A stretch of 25,305 nt of DNA from a virus. Of the stretch, positions 17,118 to 25,305 are shown one piece after another. How positions within the stretch are numbered: the first letter of the stretch is position 1; each line of letters starts with the position of its first letter. The position numbers and the translations under genes were made by a program. The stretch is from positions 1 to 25,305 of IMG/VR virus record IMGVR_UViG_3300037963_006561; one strand, written 5' to 3'. Below the pieces are notes generated by a model, which worked only from the letters and a program-made list of their open reading frames with translations, did not search any database and was not told the origin of the DNA.

Positions 17118-20100
17118 ATGTCACAAAAAACAAATTTAAATATTAATCCATATTATGATGATTATAATTCTGAAAAGAATTTTTATAAAGTTTTATTTAA
17201 ACCAGGATTTCCAGTTCAAGCGAGAGAACTGACAACGTTACAGTCCCTCTTACAGGGGCAGGTAGAGTCTTTTGGTAGTCATATTTTTAAGGAAGGATCT
17301 GTAGTAGTTCCTGGAAATATTTCTTATGATAGTCAATTCTACTCTGTAAAATTAAACGCAACCAGTTCAGGAATAGATGTTGCATTATATATTGAGAACT
17401 TCGTAAATAAAAAAATAGTAGGATCTGCATCAGGAACTACTGCCAAAATTCAACGTGTTGAATTTGCTGATGACAATAATTTTGAATTTTTAACTATCTA
17501 CGTCAAATATCTAGATTCTGATAATGATTTTGAATTTACACCATTTGAAGATGGAGAATCTTTATCTTGTGTAGACAACGTAACCTATGGTAATACTACG
17601 ATTACTGCAGGTACAGAATTTGCATCTTTGATTGCGTCTGATGCAACTGCTATTGGTTCTGCAGCTTCTATTGGGAAGGGAATTTATTTTATTAGAGGTT
17701 ATTTTGTTAATGTTTCAAAACAAACTATACTTTTAGATAATTATACTAATACTCCATCATATAGAGTTGGTTTAAAAATTGATGAGTTAATTGTTGGGTC
17801 CAAAGACGATGAGTCTTTATTTGACAATGCAAAGGGATTTACAAATTTTGCTGCACCTGGTGCTGATAGATTTAAAATAAATTTAACTCTTACTAAAAAA
17901 TTAATATCTGATACTAATGACACCGACTTTGTTGAACTTTTAAGACTGAAAAATGGTAAAATTCAAAAAATTACCACAAAAACGCAATATAATCAAATTC
18001 GCGATTATATGGCAGAAAGAACGTATGATGAGTCTGGTGATTACGCTGTAGAACCATTTGATCCATCAGTTCATAACTCATTAAATAATAGACTGGGCAA
18101 TAATGGTCTTTTCTTCTCTAATGAATTAACAGAGCAAAGAAATGTGCCATCTGAAGATTTGATGTGCTTTAAAATATCACCCGGAAAAGCGTATGTGAGA
18201 GGATATGATGTAGAAAAAGTTTCGACCACAATAATTGATGTAGAAAAACCAAGAGATACTCAAAAAGAATCTAATGTAACTATTCCATTTGAAATGGGTA
18301 ATTTACTCAGAGTAAATAATGTTACTGGTGTTCCACAAAATAAAGCAACAATTCAATTACTGAATAGAAAAAAAGGTGATACTGAGTCGGTGATAGGAGA
18401 CGCAAGAGTATATACATTTAATCTTACTGATGCCGCATATTCTGGAGCAGCAACAAAGTATGATTTGAGATTATATGATGTTCAAACATATACCAAAATA
18501 ACTTTAAATAAGGATGTAGATGCCACTGACATGCCTGATGGATCATACATTAAAGGCAAGAGTAGTGGTGCTAGTGGATATCTTGTTGATGCTGGTGGCG
18601 GAACAGAATTCATCAACTTGAGAGGGACATCTGGTTCTTTTGCCAAGGGTGAACAAATAACTGTCAATGGAGTTGATTTTTCAAGAACAATTGTTAATTT
18701 TGTAGAATATGGAACTCAAAATATTAAATCAGTAAGACAAGCAGCAGGTGGTGGTTTTCCGCAGTTTACAGCAGACTCAGTTCTTGAAAAATTTAGAATG
18801 CCTAATGGCATAGATCAAATATCAATTCCATTACTTGGAAACTCAGGTACTAGTGGCGTTGCAACAGTAACTGCTACAGGAAAAGTTTTTAGTGGAATAA
18901 GAACTGATACGATAATTTCATATCAAAGACCAGGATTTAGCACAGAAACATTTAACAGAGTTTCATCAGTTGCTGCAGATGGACTATCAATAGAATTAAG
19001 TCCAATTAACGCTGGTGCTGCTGTCACTAATGTATATGATGGGAAATTAGCTACAGGATCTGGAAATTTATTGGTCACACCATTCCCTCGTGGACCAATT
19101 ATCGATGCAGAAAACGGATATTTATTTGCACAACTGCCCGACATTAATATTTCTTCTGTAGATTTACTTAATTCAACATTTACAGTTGTTGAACAAATCA
19201 CGGAGGGGGAAACTAGTGGTGCAGGAGAACTAACTTTCAACCTTTCAAGTATTTCTGGAATTACTAGCGCATCGTTTGCAACTTTTGATCAGGAAAGATA
19301 TGGAGTTCATTATTCAACTGGTATAGCAGGAACAATTACAGATGATACTTTTGATCTTACGAATAATATTGTAACTATTAGAGGTTTAAGGCCAAGTCAA
19401 AGTAATGTTGTCGTAAATACAACTCTTACAAAATTTGGTGTTCAAAGTAAAATTAAAAAATACAATAGAAGTCAAACTTTAAATATAACAAGATCAAAAT
19501 ATTCGGATTCTGGGGTTGGAATTAACACTTCTAATAATGATGGACTTAATTTTAACACTCAATATGGATTGAGAGTTCAAGATGAAGAAATTTCTTTGAA
19601 TTATCCAGACGTTGCAAAGGTTATAGCAATCTATGAATCTTTGGGAACAGGAAATCCCACTTTAGATAGATTTCAATTTACTTCAACTGCAAGTGTTCAA
19701 ACAAATGCAATAATTGGAGAAAATGTAGTAGGGAATTCTAGCAATGCAATTGCAAGAGTTGTTTCATCACCTTCAGCAAATAATTTAGAATTAGTATATT
19801 TGACTAATGATGTTTTTAGTGTTGGGGAAACAGTAACTTTCCAAGAATCAAATATAGTTACGGAAGTAGAATCCATTACATTGGGAAGTTATAAAGATGT
19901 AACTCAATTATTCAAGTTGGATAAGGGGCAGAAGGACGAATACTATGATTATTCTAGAATTGTTAGAAATAAAAATGTTTCTGAACCAACTCGTAGATTG
20001 TTAGTTGTTTTTGATTATTATTCTGTTCCATCTGATGATAATGGAGATGCATTTACTGTATTAAGTTATGATGAAGAGAGATTTGCACAGGACATACCAA

Positions 20101-23100
20101 ATATTGGTCGTTATAAAATAAGAGCATCAGATACACTTGATTTCCGTCCAAGAGTATCTGTATTTGATCCGACCACTGCAACAGTTTCTCCATTCGATTT
20201 TTCTTCTAGAAGTTTCGATTCTGTTCCAAAACTTTTAATGGCACCTGGAGAAGGATCCATTATAGGATACGAATATTATCTCCCCAGAATTGATAAATTA
20301 TATCTTGATAAGTATGGAAGTTTTATTGTCGAAAAGGGAATATCTGCAAAATATCCCAAAGCACCCACTAAAAATGATGCATTATTGGAAATTGCTACCA
20401 TTAATCTTCCACCTTTCTTATATACTCCACAAAACGCATCTATAACTCTAATTGATAATAGAAGATTTACCATGAGAGACATTGGTAATATTGAAGATAG
20501 AGTTGAAAATTTGGAAAGAGTAACTTCACTATCATTATTAGAGTTAAACACTCAAACGTTGCAAATTAGAGATGCAGACGGAAGAAATAGATTTAAGAGT
20601 GGATTTTTTGTTGATGATTTCAAAAATTATTCACTAATTGATAGACCATTATCATCAATACAAATCAATCCAACAGCAGAAGAATTAATACCAATTATTA
20701 GCAGAAATTCACTTAAATCACAGATTGCACTGACGGAAAATATTATCCCTCAGAGTTTAGATTTTACTGATAATGCTGATTTATTGGATCCCAATATTCA
20801 AAAGACAGGAGATTCCATAACTCTAGCATATGATGAGATAGATTGGATCGAACAACCAATAGCAACTACAACAGAAAATGTTAATCCATTTAACGTTGTT
20901 GTATATACTGGAAATATTGAATTAAATCCAGCAGTTGACACTTGGGTTAGAACCATCCAACTTCCGGATAGAAGTATTAGAACTTCTACTAATAGATCTA
21001 GAACTCTTACACAAAATCTAACTAGTTCGATAAATTTAAATCTTGGCACGGCACAAATTCAAGGTCAAACTACTAATGTAAGAGTAGGTAGACAAGATGG
21101 TGGAGTTTTAACAAGAACTTCCACAAGAACTACCACAAGAAATAGAAATCTCAGTGCGAGTAGTTCAAGTTTCGATTCTAGTACAACTGTTGATACTATT
21201 AGTTTTGACGATATTAGTATTAGGAATGAACATATTTCATCTTCGGATGAAACATTCATGAGATCTAGAAATACCGAATTTTTAATATCTAATCTCAAAC
21301 CATCTACAAGATTCTATCAATTCTTAGATGGAAATAGTAGTGTTGATTTTATTCCCAAATTAATTGAAATTTCCAATAGTCAATCTTTGGCAAATTACGG
21401 CACTGCTAATGGTTCTTTCCAAGTTGGAGAGACAGTCGTAGGAACTTTAGGTTCAGCTTCAATTAATTTTAGAGTTGCTACTCCAAATCACAAATTTGGA
21501 ATATTTAATGATCCATCATCAATATACAATGTAAATCCTTACATAATTTCCGAATCAATACCATCTTCTTACAGTCAATCATCTAAAGTTCTTAATGTTG
21601 ACACTGCTTCATTATCTGAAGAGGCACAAGGATTATATTCTGGATATCTTGTTAAGGGAATGAAATTGGTTGGGCAAACTAGTGGTGCAATTGCTTATGT
21701 TAAAGATTTAAGATTAATATCGGATAATTATGGAGATTTAAATGGTTCTTTCTTCATAAGAAATCCAAATGCATCTCCAGTTCCCCCAGTTAGACTTCAA
21801 ACTGGAACAAAAACATTTAAGATTACTTCCAGTGCTACAAATGATCCAGGTCTTCCTGGAAGCAACACAGTTTCTTTTGCAGAAGCAAATTATAGTTCTA
21901 CAGGTTCTTTAGAGCAGTGGCAAAATGAAGTTACTACTCGCACCGACAACCTTACAACTACATCTACAATAAATCTCAGAACTCAAGCATCTGCATCTCT
22001 GACAATTTCACAAGTTGATACAGAAGTTAGAGAAGAATATGGCGATCCATTAGCTCAAACGTTTGTTGTTGGGGGGAATGTAGAGGCACCTTCAGACATT
22101 GACACCAGTGATGACATTAATGGTGCTTTCTTAACCGCTGTTGATTTATTCTTTGCAAAAATAGATGAAGGAAATGCTCCAGTAAAAGTTCAAATTAGAA
22201 CAACTGAGTTAGGTTTCCCAACAAGAACAATTTTAGGAAAAACTGTCACTATAAGACCAACAACCGTTGATTCTAATGGCAATATCGTAAAGAATATTGA
22301 AGTATCAGACACTGGAGATGTCGCAACAAAAATTACTTTCCCAGAACCTATTTTCTTACCGCCAGGTAAAGAATATGCAGTGGTAATTTTAGCAGAAACT
22401 AGTGATGAATATGAAGTTTGGACTGCCACTATGGGAGAAACTTCTGTAGCATCGGATAATCTTCCTCCAAATTCAAATGCACAAAGTGCTGTCTATTCTA
22501 GACAATTTGCCCTTGGAAGTTTGTTCAAATCTCAGAATGGATCTATCTGGACTCCAAATCAATATCAAGATCTTAAATTTAAACTTTATAAGGCAGAATT
22601 TACTTCAGATACTGGAACAGCATTTTTCTACAATCCTGTATTGGATAAGAGTAATGATTATGTTTCCAAATTGTCTATTGATCCGTTAAGAACTTTACCA
22701 AAAACTGGAACAATTGGTATTACCACTGTTAGTGGATCTTCTGCTAACATTGGAATATTAACTACAGGAAGAAAACTTGCAGGTGCTAATAATACTAACG
22801 GATCTGCAATCGTTGTTGGTAGAGGAAGTTCTGTTACATCCCAAAGCGTAACTGAGGGTGGAACTGGGTATGTTGTAGATAGTTCGGTGGAAACCTTTAA
22901 TGTTGTTGGTTCCGGTTCTGGATTAAAATTGAATATTAGCAGTATTAATGCCAATACTGGAGCAATTACGGGTATTGCTGCAGCAGCTGCAGCAGCAGAT
23001 CGTGGCAATGGATATAAAGTCGGTGACGTAGTTGGTGTTGTAACTTCAACCGTTTCTAAACAAACTGGTAAGGATGCAAGAATTACTATTACTGGAATCT

Positions 23101-24620
23101 CAACAGATGTTGATACACTTTATGTTTCCAATGTTCAAGGAGAGTTTGGTTCTAATGGTTCTGGAAAAGCATTCGCTGTGGGTGCAGGAATAAGTTACTT
23201 TGCTGATGATGGGACGTTAACGTCAATAGCAACTAATGATATAAGAACTGCCACTGGAACAGGTGGAGTGTATTCAGGAAACTACCTGAGAGTTGATCAC
23301 TTTAATCATGGAATGTATTCCAACACAAATAGAGTGATATTGAGTGACGTTCAATCCAATATTGAACCAACAACTTTATCTGCAGCATTATCAGTTAGTG
23401 AGGTCAGTAGTGTCAGTGTAGCAAATACAAGCAACTTCACTACATTTGAAGGTGTGGAAGTAAGCGCATCAAATCCAGGATATATTAAAATAAATAATGA
23501 AATCATTACTTATAACGGTGTTGGTTCTGGATCACTCACAATTGCTAGTGATGGAAGAGCAACAGATTCTTCTGTTATAGAATTGCATGATATTAATAGT
23601 ATTGTTTATAAGTATGAACTTAGTGGAGTCTCTTTAAGGAGAATAAATAAAACTCACACTATTGCAGAACCAATAGGAATTGATGATTATTATATCATTG
23701 TTGATCGATCTGCGAATGGAGTTGATAGAAGTGTCGATGGCACTCCTTCAGGAATGCCTCAACTTAATTTCTCCAGTGAGGCATCTACGGGTAGTAACAA
23801 TTGTAGAGCAACAGAAAATATTATGTTTGACTCTATAATTCCAACTTATAATATTATTACTCCAGGATCTTCTACTTCTATTAATGGCACAATAAGAACT
23901 ATTAGTGGAACCAGTGTTGATGGAACTGAAGCTTCATTTAATGATGAAGGATTTGAACCTGTTGGAATAAATGTATTAAATACTTTAAATTCTCCAAGAA
24001 TAGTTTGTTCCAAAGTAAATGAGGATCAGTTCTTATCAAATCTTCCAAGGGGCAAATCTTTCACAACAGGAATAACTCTAAATTCTAGTGATTCCAATTT
24101 ATCCCCACAAATAAATCTAGACACTGCATTTACAGAATTTAGATCTAGTCGTTTTAATAAACCAATTACTGATTATGCCTCTGATGGTAGAGTTAAATCA
24201 ATTTTCAATGACCCACATTCTGCTGTATATGTTTCAAATACTATATTCTTAGCAAATCCTGCCACATCACTCAAAGTAATTTTGAGTGCATATAGAGATC
24301 AATCTGCTGATTTTAGAGTTCTTTATAATTTAATAAGATCGGATTCTGGACAAGTTGATCAAACATTTGAATTATTCCCTGGATATGATAATGTAACTTA
24401 TACCGATGATGATGGATTTAGTGTTGTAGATGCATCTAAAAATAGTGGGTTGCCAGATAAATTTGTTCCAGCAAGTTTAGATAATGAATTTTTAGAGTAT
24501 GAATTTACTGCAAATGAATTGCCGTTATTTACGGGGTATACAATTAAAATTGTAATGTCTGGCACCAATCAGGCATATCCCCCAAGAATTAGCGAACTGA
24601 GGACTATAGCAGTAAGATGA
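17118..24620 (+). CDS. Large DUF4815-type tail fibre/baseplate protein (2500 aa)
   Basis: The start NINPYYDDYNSEKNFYKVLF, then PGFPVQARELTTLQSLLQ, is the classic beginning of DUF4815 phage structural proteins. Typical later elements are FDYYSVPSDD and IRASDTLDFRPRV (about 960-1015), a short coiled coil IEDRVENLERVTSLSLLEL (1125-1143), DPLAQTFVVGG (1643-1653), FLTAVDLFFAKID (near 1675), GSLFKSQNGSIWTP (1800-1813) and FNHGMYSNTNRVILS (2062-2076). Six 'vG-x-(T/S)SG-x-x-(A/G)' units occur near residues 98, 478, 692, 865, 1435 and 1512. A GGxGY pair near 1915-1968 and an INNE unit at about 2090-2170 are shared with the gp7-like protein. It occupies the place of T4 genes 9/10, so a role as tail pin, fibre or fibre anchor is inferred. 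There is no signal peptide or membrane segment. The start five bases after gp8 gives the family N-terminus. Confidence 0.88.
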   Translation: MSQKTNLNINPYYDDYNSEKNFYKVLFKPGFPVQARELTTLQSLLQGQVESFGSHIFKEGSVVVPGNISYDSQFYSVKLNATSSGIDVALYIENFVNKKIVGSASGTTAKIQRVEFADDNNFEFLTIYVKYLDSDNDFEFTPFEDGESLSCVDNVTYGNTTITAGTEFASLIASDATAIGSAASIGKGIYFIRGYFVNVSKQTILLDNYTNTPSYRVGLKIDELIVGSKDDESLFDNAKGFTNFAAPGADRFKINLTLTKKLISDTNDTDFVELLRLKNGKIQKITTKTQYNQIRDYMAERTYDESGDYAVEPFDPSVHNSLNNRLGNNGLFFSNELTEQRNVPSEDLMCFKISPGKAYVRGYDVEKVSTTIIDVEKPRDTQKESNVTIPFEMGNLLRVNNVTGVPQNKATIQLLNRKKGDTESVIGDARVYTFNLTDAAYSGAATKYDLRLYDVQTYTKITLNKDVDATDMPDGSYIKGKSSGASGYLVDAGGGTEFINLRGTSGSFAKGEQITVNGVDFSRTIVNFVEYGTQNIKSVRQAAGGGFPQFTADSVLEKFRMPNGIDQISIPLLGNSGTSGVATVTATGKVFSGIRTDTIISYQRPGFSTETFNRVSSVAADGLSIELSPINAGAAVTNVYDGKLATGSGNLLVTPFPRGPIIDAENGYLFAQLPDINISSVDLLNSTFTVVEQITEGETSGAGELTFNLSSISGITSASFATFDQERYGVHYSTGIAGTITDDTFDLTNNIVTIRGLRPSQSNVVVNTTLTKFGVQSKIKKYNRSQTLNITRSKYSDSGVGINTSNNDGLNFNTQYGLRVQDEEISLNYPDVAKVIAIYESLGTGNPTLDRFQFTSTASVQTNAIIGENVVGNSSNAIARVVSSPSANNLELVYLTNDVFSVGETVTFQESNIVTEVESITLGSYKDVTQLFKLDKGQKDEYYDYSRIVRNKNVSEPTRRLLVVFDYYSVPSDDNGDAFTVLSYDEERFAQDIPNIGRYKIRASDTLDFRPRVSVFDPTTATVSPFDFSSRSFDSVPKLLMAPGEGSIIGYEYYLPRIDKLYLDKYGSFIVEKGISAKYPKAPTKNDALLEIATINLPPFLYTPQNASITLIDNRRFTMRDIGNIEDRVENLERVTSLSLLELNTQTLQIRDADGRNRFKSGFFVDDFKNYSLIDRPLSSIQINPTAEELIPIISRNSLKSQIALTENIIPQSLDFTDNADLLDPNIQKTGDSITLAYDEIDWIEQPIATTTENVNPFNVVVYTGNIELNPAVDTWVRTIQLPDRSIRTSTNRSRTLTQNLTSSINLNLGTAQIQGQTTNVRVGRQDGGVLTRTSTRTTTRNRNLSASSSSFDSSTTVDTISFDDISIRNEHISSSDETFMRSRNTEFLISNLKPSTRFYQFLDGNSSVDFIPKLIEISNSQSLANYGTANGSFQVGETVVGTLGSASINFRVATPNHKFGIFNDPSSIYNVNPYIISESIPSSYSQSSKVLNVDTASLSEEAQGLYSGYLVKGMKLVGQTSGAIAYVKDLRLISDNYGDLNGSFFIRNPNASPVPPVRLQTGTKTFKITSSATNDPGLPGSNTVSFAEANYSSTGSLEQWQNEVTTRTDNLTTTSTINLRTQASASLTISQVDTEVREEYGDPLAQTFVVGGNVEAPSDIDTSDDINGAFLTAVDLFFAKIDEGNAPVKVQIRTTELGFPTRTILGKTVTIRPTTVDSNGNIVKNIEVSDTGDVATKITFPEPIFLPPGKEYAVVILAETSDEYEVWTATMGETSVASDNLPPNSNAQSAVYSRQFALGSLFKSQNGSIWTPNQYQDLKFKLYKAEFTSDTGTAFFYNPVLDKSNDYVSKLSIDPLRTLPKTGTIGITTVSGSSANIGILTTGRKLAGANNTNGSAIVVGRGSSVTSQSVTEGGTGYVVDSSVETFNVVGSGSGLKLNISSINANTGAITGIAAAAAAADRGNGYKVGDVVGVVTSTVSKQTGKDARITITGISTDVDTLYVSNVQGEFGSNGSGKAFAVGAGISYFADDGTLTSIATNDIRTATGTGGVYSGNYLRVDHFNHGMYSNTNRVILSDVQSNIEPTTLSAALSVSEVSSVSVANTSNFTTFEGVEVSASNPGYIKINNEIITYNGVGSGSLTIASDGRATDSSVIELHDINSIVYKYELSGVSLRRINKTHTIAEPIGIDDYYIIVDRSANGVDRSVDGTPSGMPQLNFSSEASTGSNNCRATENIMFDSIIPTYNIITPGSSTSINGTIRTISGTSVDGTEASFNDEGFEPVGINVLNTLNSPRIVCSKVNEDQFLSNLPRGKSFTTGITLNSSDSNLSPQINLDTAFTEFRSSRFNKPITDYASDGRVKSIFNDPHSAVYVSNTIFLANPATSLKVILSAYRDQSADFRVLYNLIRSDSGQVDQTFELFPGYDNVTYTDDDGFSVVDASKNSGLPDKFVPASLDNEFLEYEFTANELPLFTGYTIKIVMSGTNQAYPPRISELRTIAVR
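22977..22997 (+). repeat. GCA/GCT triplet run coding seven alanines
   Basis: Seven consecutive Ala codons (GCT GCA GCA GCT GCA GCA GCA) encode residues 1954-1960 of the DUF4815-type protein, within a linker just before DRGNGYKVGD of a GGxGY-type unit. It is the most G+C-rich, microsatellite-like spot I noticed in an otherwise AT-rich gene, and in-frame slippage by triplets would change only the linker length. Confidence 0.8.
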
Positions 24621-24829
24621 TTAAAGTCAAAGGATATCAAAATTTATATCGTGATGAAAACAGTGGTGCCATAATTAACACAGATTCTATGGCATACAAT
24701 CAATATGTAAATTCACTAGAACAGAGAGATCTTCAAAAAAAGGAGATCTCTGATATAAAAAATGACATTGATGAGATAAAATCTCTACTCAGAAATTTAT
24801 TGATGAATTCTGAGAATATAAATATCTAA
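24617..24829 (+). CDS. Small coiled-coil phage protein (70 aa)
   Basis: The ATG overlaps the stop of the 2500-aa gene in an ATGA junction, implying translational coupling. The N-terminal half, MIKVKGYQNLYRDENSGAI followed by INTDSMAYNQYV, is familiar to me as a short conserved protein of marine T4-like phages. The second half, LQKKEISDIKNDIDEIKSLL (39-58), has heptad-spaced Ile/Leu and alternating charges, predicting a coiled coil. No signal or membrane segment is present. Its place between two virion protein genes and its late expression suggest a structural or assembly role, perhaps an oligomerising partner of the large fibre protein; that is inference. Its last codons contain a late promoter for the next gene. 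I know no assigned function. Confidence 0.85.
   Translation: MIKVKGYQNLYRDENSGAIINTDSMAYNQYVNSLEQRDLQKKEISDIKNDIDEIKSLLRNLLMNSENINI
24817..24824 (+). promoter_or_regulatory. T4-type late promoter inside the 3' end of the 70-aa gene
   Basis: A perfect TATAAATA lies within the codons for the final Asn-Ile-Asn-Ile of the 70-aa protein. It extends as TATAAATATCTAAA, ending one base past the stop codon, and is identical over 14 bases to the gp8 promoter at 15540-15553. It stands 31 bases ahead of the ATG at 24856, leaving a leader of about 25 bases. It probably drives the 111-aa gene and the gene beyond it. Confidence 0.83.
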
Positions 24830-24855
24830 AGATAAGACAGCATAATTTTTGAATA

Positions 24856-25191
24856 ATGGCAGTATTTGTATCCAACATAACAATTGAGCAAGGGTTCGAC
24901 TTTGATACGTCTTTTCAATTGGAAGATACTAGAACAAACACTCCATTGGTTTTGACCGGTGCTGAAACGGAAGGCATGTTGAGAAAAAGTTATACAAGTG
25001 CAAATGCCGTCTCCTTTGCTTCTACTGTAACTGATGATGTGCAAGGTATTATTTCAATATCTTTGACATCTACTCAAACAGCAACATTGAAACCTGGAAG
25101 ATACGTATATGATGTAAAACTGACCAGTGCCGGAAAAGAGTTCAAAGCAGTTGAAGGATCAGCATTAGTACGAGCCGGAGTAACTAGGTAA
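24856..25191 (+). CDS. Small virion-type beta protein of T4-like marine phages (111 aa)
   Basis: The protein starts MAVFVSNITIEQGFDFDTSF and continues with LEDTRTNTPLVLTGAETEGM, LRKSYTSANAV, IISISLTSTQTATLKPGRY and VYDVKL, ending ALVRAGVTR. This order (IEQG...F ... DLTG-like strand ... R-K ... G-x-I-x-I-x-LT-x-x-QT-x-x-L-x-x-GRYVYD ... EG-x-x-x-V-x-x-GVTR) is familiar from small conserved cyanophage proteins and resembles the N-terminal beta-sandwich of some baseplate/fibre proteins such as BppU-like folds. It is likely a structural accessory of baseplate or fibre; no function is proven that I know of. It has its own late promoter and no clear Shine-Dalgarno sequence. The next gene begins on its stop codon (TAATG). 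The start at 24856 gives the N-terminus seen in relatives. Confidence 0.82.
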   Translation: MAVFVSNITIEQGFDFDTSFQLEDTRTNTPLVLTGAETEGMLRKSYTSANAVSFASTVTDDVQGIISISLTSTQTATLKPGRYVYDVKLTSAGKEFKAVEGSALVRAGVTR

Positions 25192-25305
25192 TGCCAAGCA
25201 TAAACGATAGAATTGGTTCTCAAAACGTAATTCGCGTTTTATCCAATGCCTCCGCCCCACCATCAAGACTACTTAATCTAACTGATGTTGAATCAACATC
25301 TCAGG
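25191..25305 (+). CDS. N-terminal part of a phage structural protein, cut by window end
   Basis: The ATG at 25191 shares its A with the preceding TAA stop (TAATG), a coupling junction. The 38 visible codons read MPSINDRIGSQNVIRVLSNA then SAPPSRLLNLTDVESTSQ and run off the window. I recall the same start as the N-terminus of conserved structural or fibre-type proteins in T4-like cyanophages, with the Asn-Leu-Thr-Asp-Val element leading into repeats. Only the N-terminus can be seen, so length and function are open. Because it follows a late promoter and a virion-type gene without a gap, a virion role is likely. Confidence 0.75.
   Translation, partial: MPSINDRIGSQNVIRVLSNASAPPSRLLNLTDVESTSQ

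Noticed and set aside
22477-22689. Plus-strand frame of 70 codons inside the DUF4815-type gene
   Set aside because: It overlaps, in another frame, the strongly conserved FKSQNG region of the large gene and has no features of its own.

Overview
The window is a late structural (baseplate) block from a T4-like myovirus of the marine cyanophage/pelagiphage type (Kyanoviridae-like). All supported genes lie on the + strand, packed end to end. The DNA is strongly AT-rich. Three intergenic or near-intergenic sites carry a perfect T4-type late promoter (TATAAATA). The gene order 25-6-7-8 is that of a T4 baseplate wedge. Comparisons with T4 proteins are made from memory of their sequences, not from a search, and the exact host cannot be read from this segment.

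Layout. Positions 4-1111 hold two small genes of unknown function. After a late promoter at 1164-1171 come gp25 (1190-1591), gp6 (1593-3503) and a giant 4005-residue gp7-like wedge protein (3505-15522), separated only by TAA-T-ATG junctions. A second late promoter (15540-15547) starts the next unit: gp8 (15565-17112), a 2500-residue DUF4815-type tail fibre/baseplate protein (17118-24620) and a 70-residue coiled-coil protein (24617-24829). A third late promoter (24817-24824) lies in the end of that small gene. It precedes a 111-residue virion-type protein (24856-25191) and a further gene cut by the window end (25191-25305). No gap exceeds about 80 bases. I saw no tRNA, CRISPR, integrase, insertion sequence or convincing terminator hairpin.

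How the genes work together. gp6, gp7 and gp25 form the core of each of the six baseplate wedges, and gp8 binds the wedge periphery. In T4, genes 9 and 10 follow gene 8 and supply fibre-attachment and tail-pin proteins; here that place is taken by the 2500-residue protein.

The most striking point is how conserved wedge proteins have grown. The gp7 core appears split: its two halves, about 80 residues apart in T4 gp7, are about 2160 residues apart here. The space is filled with shuffled beta-rich modules: GGxGY repeats, H-x(4)-GD 'FCCH-like' repeats, 'INNE...RG' repeats and a YHYH-like domain. gp8 carries two similar insertions at the same kind of position, and the 2500-residue protein carries the same module families. 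This looks like one shared pool of modules spread across three adjacent baseplate genes.
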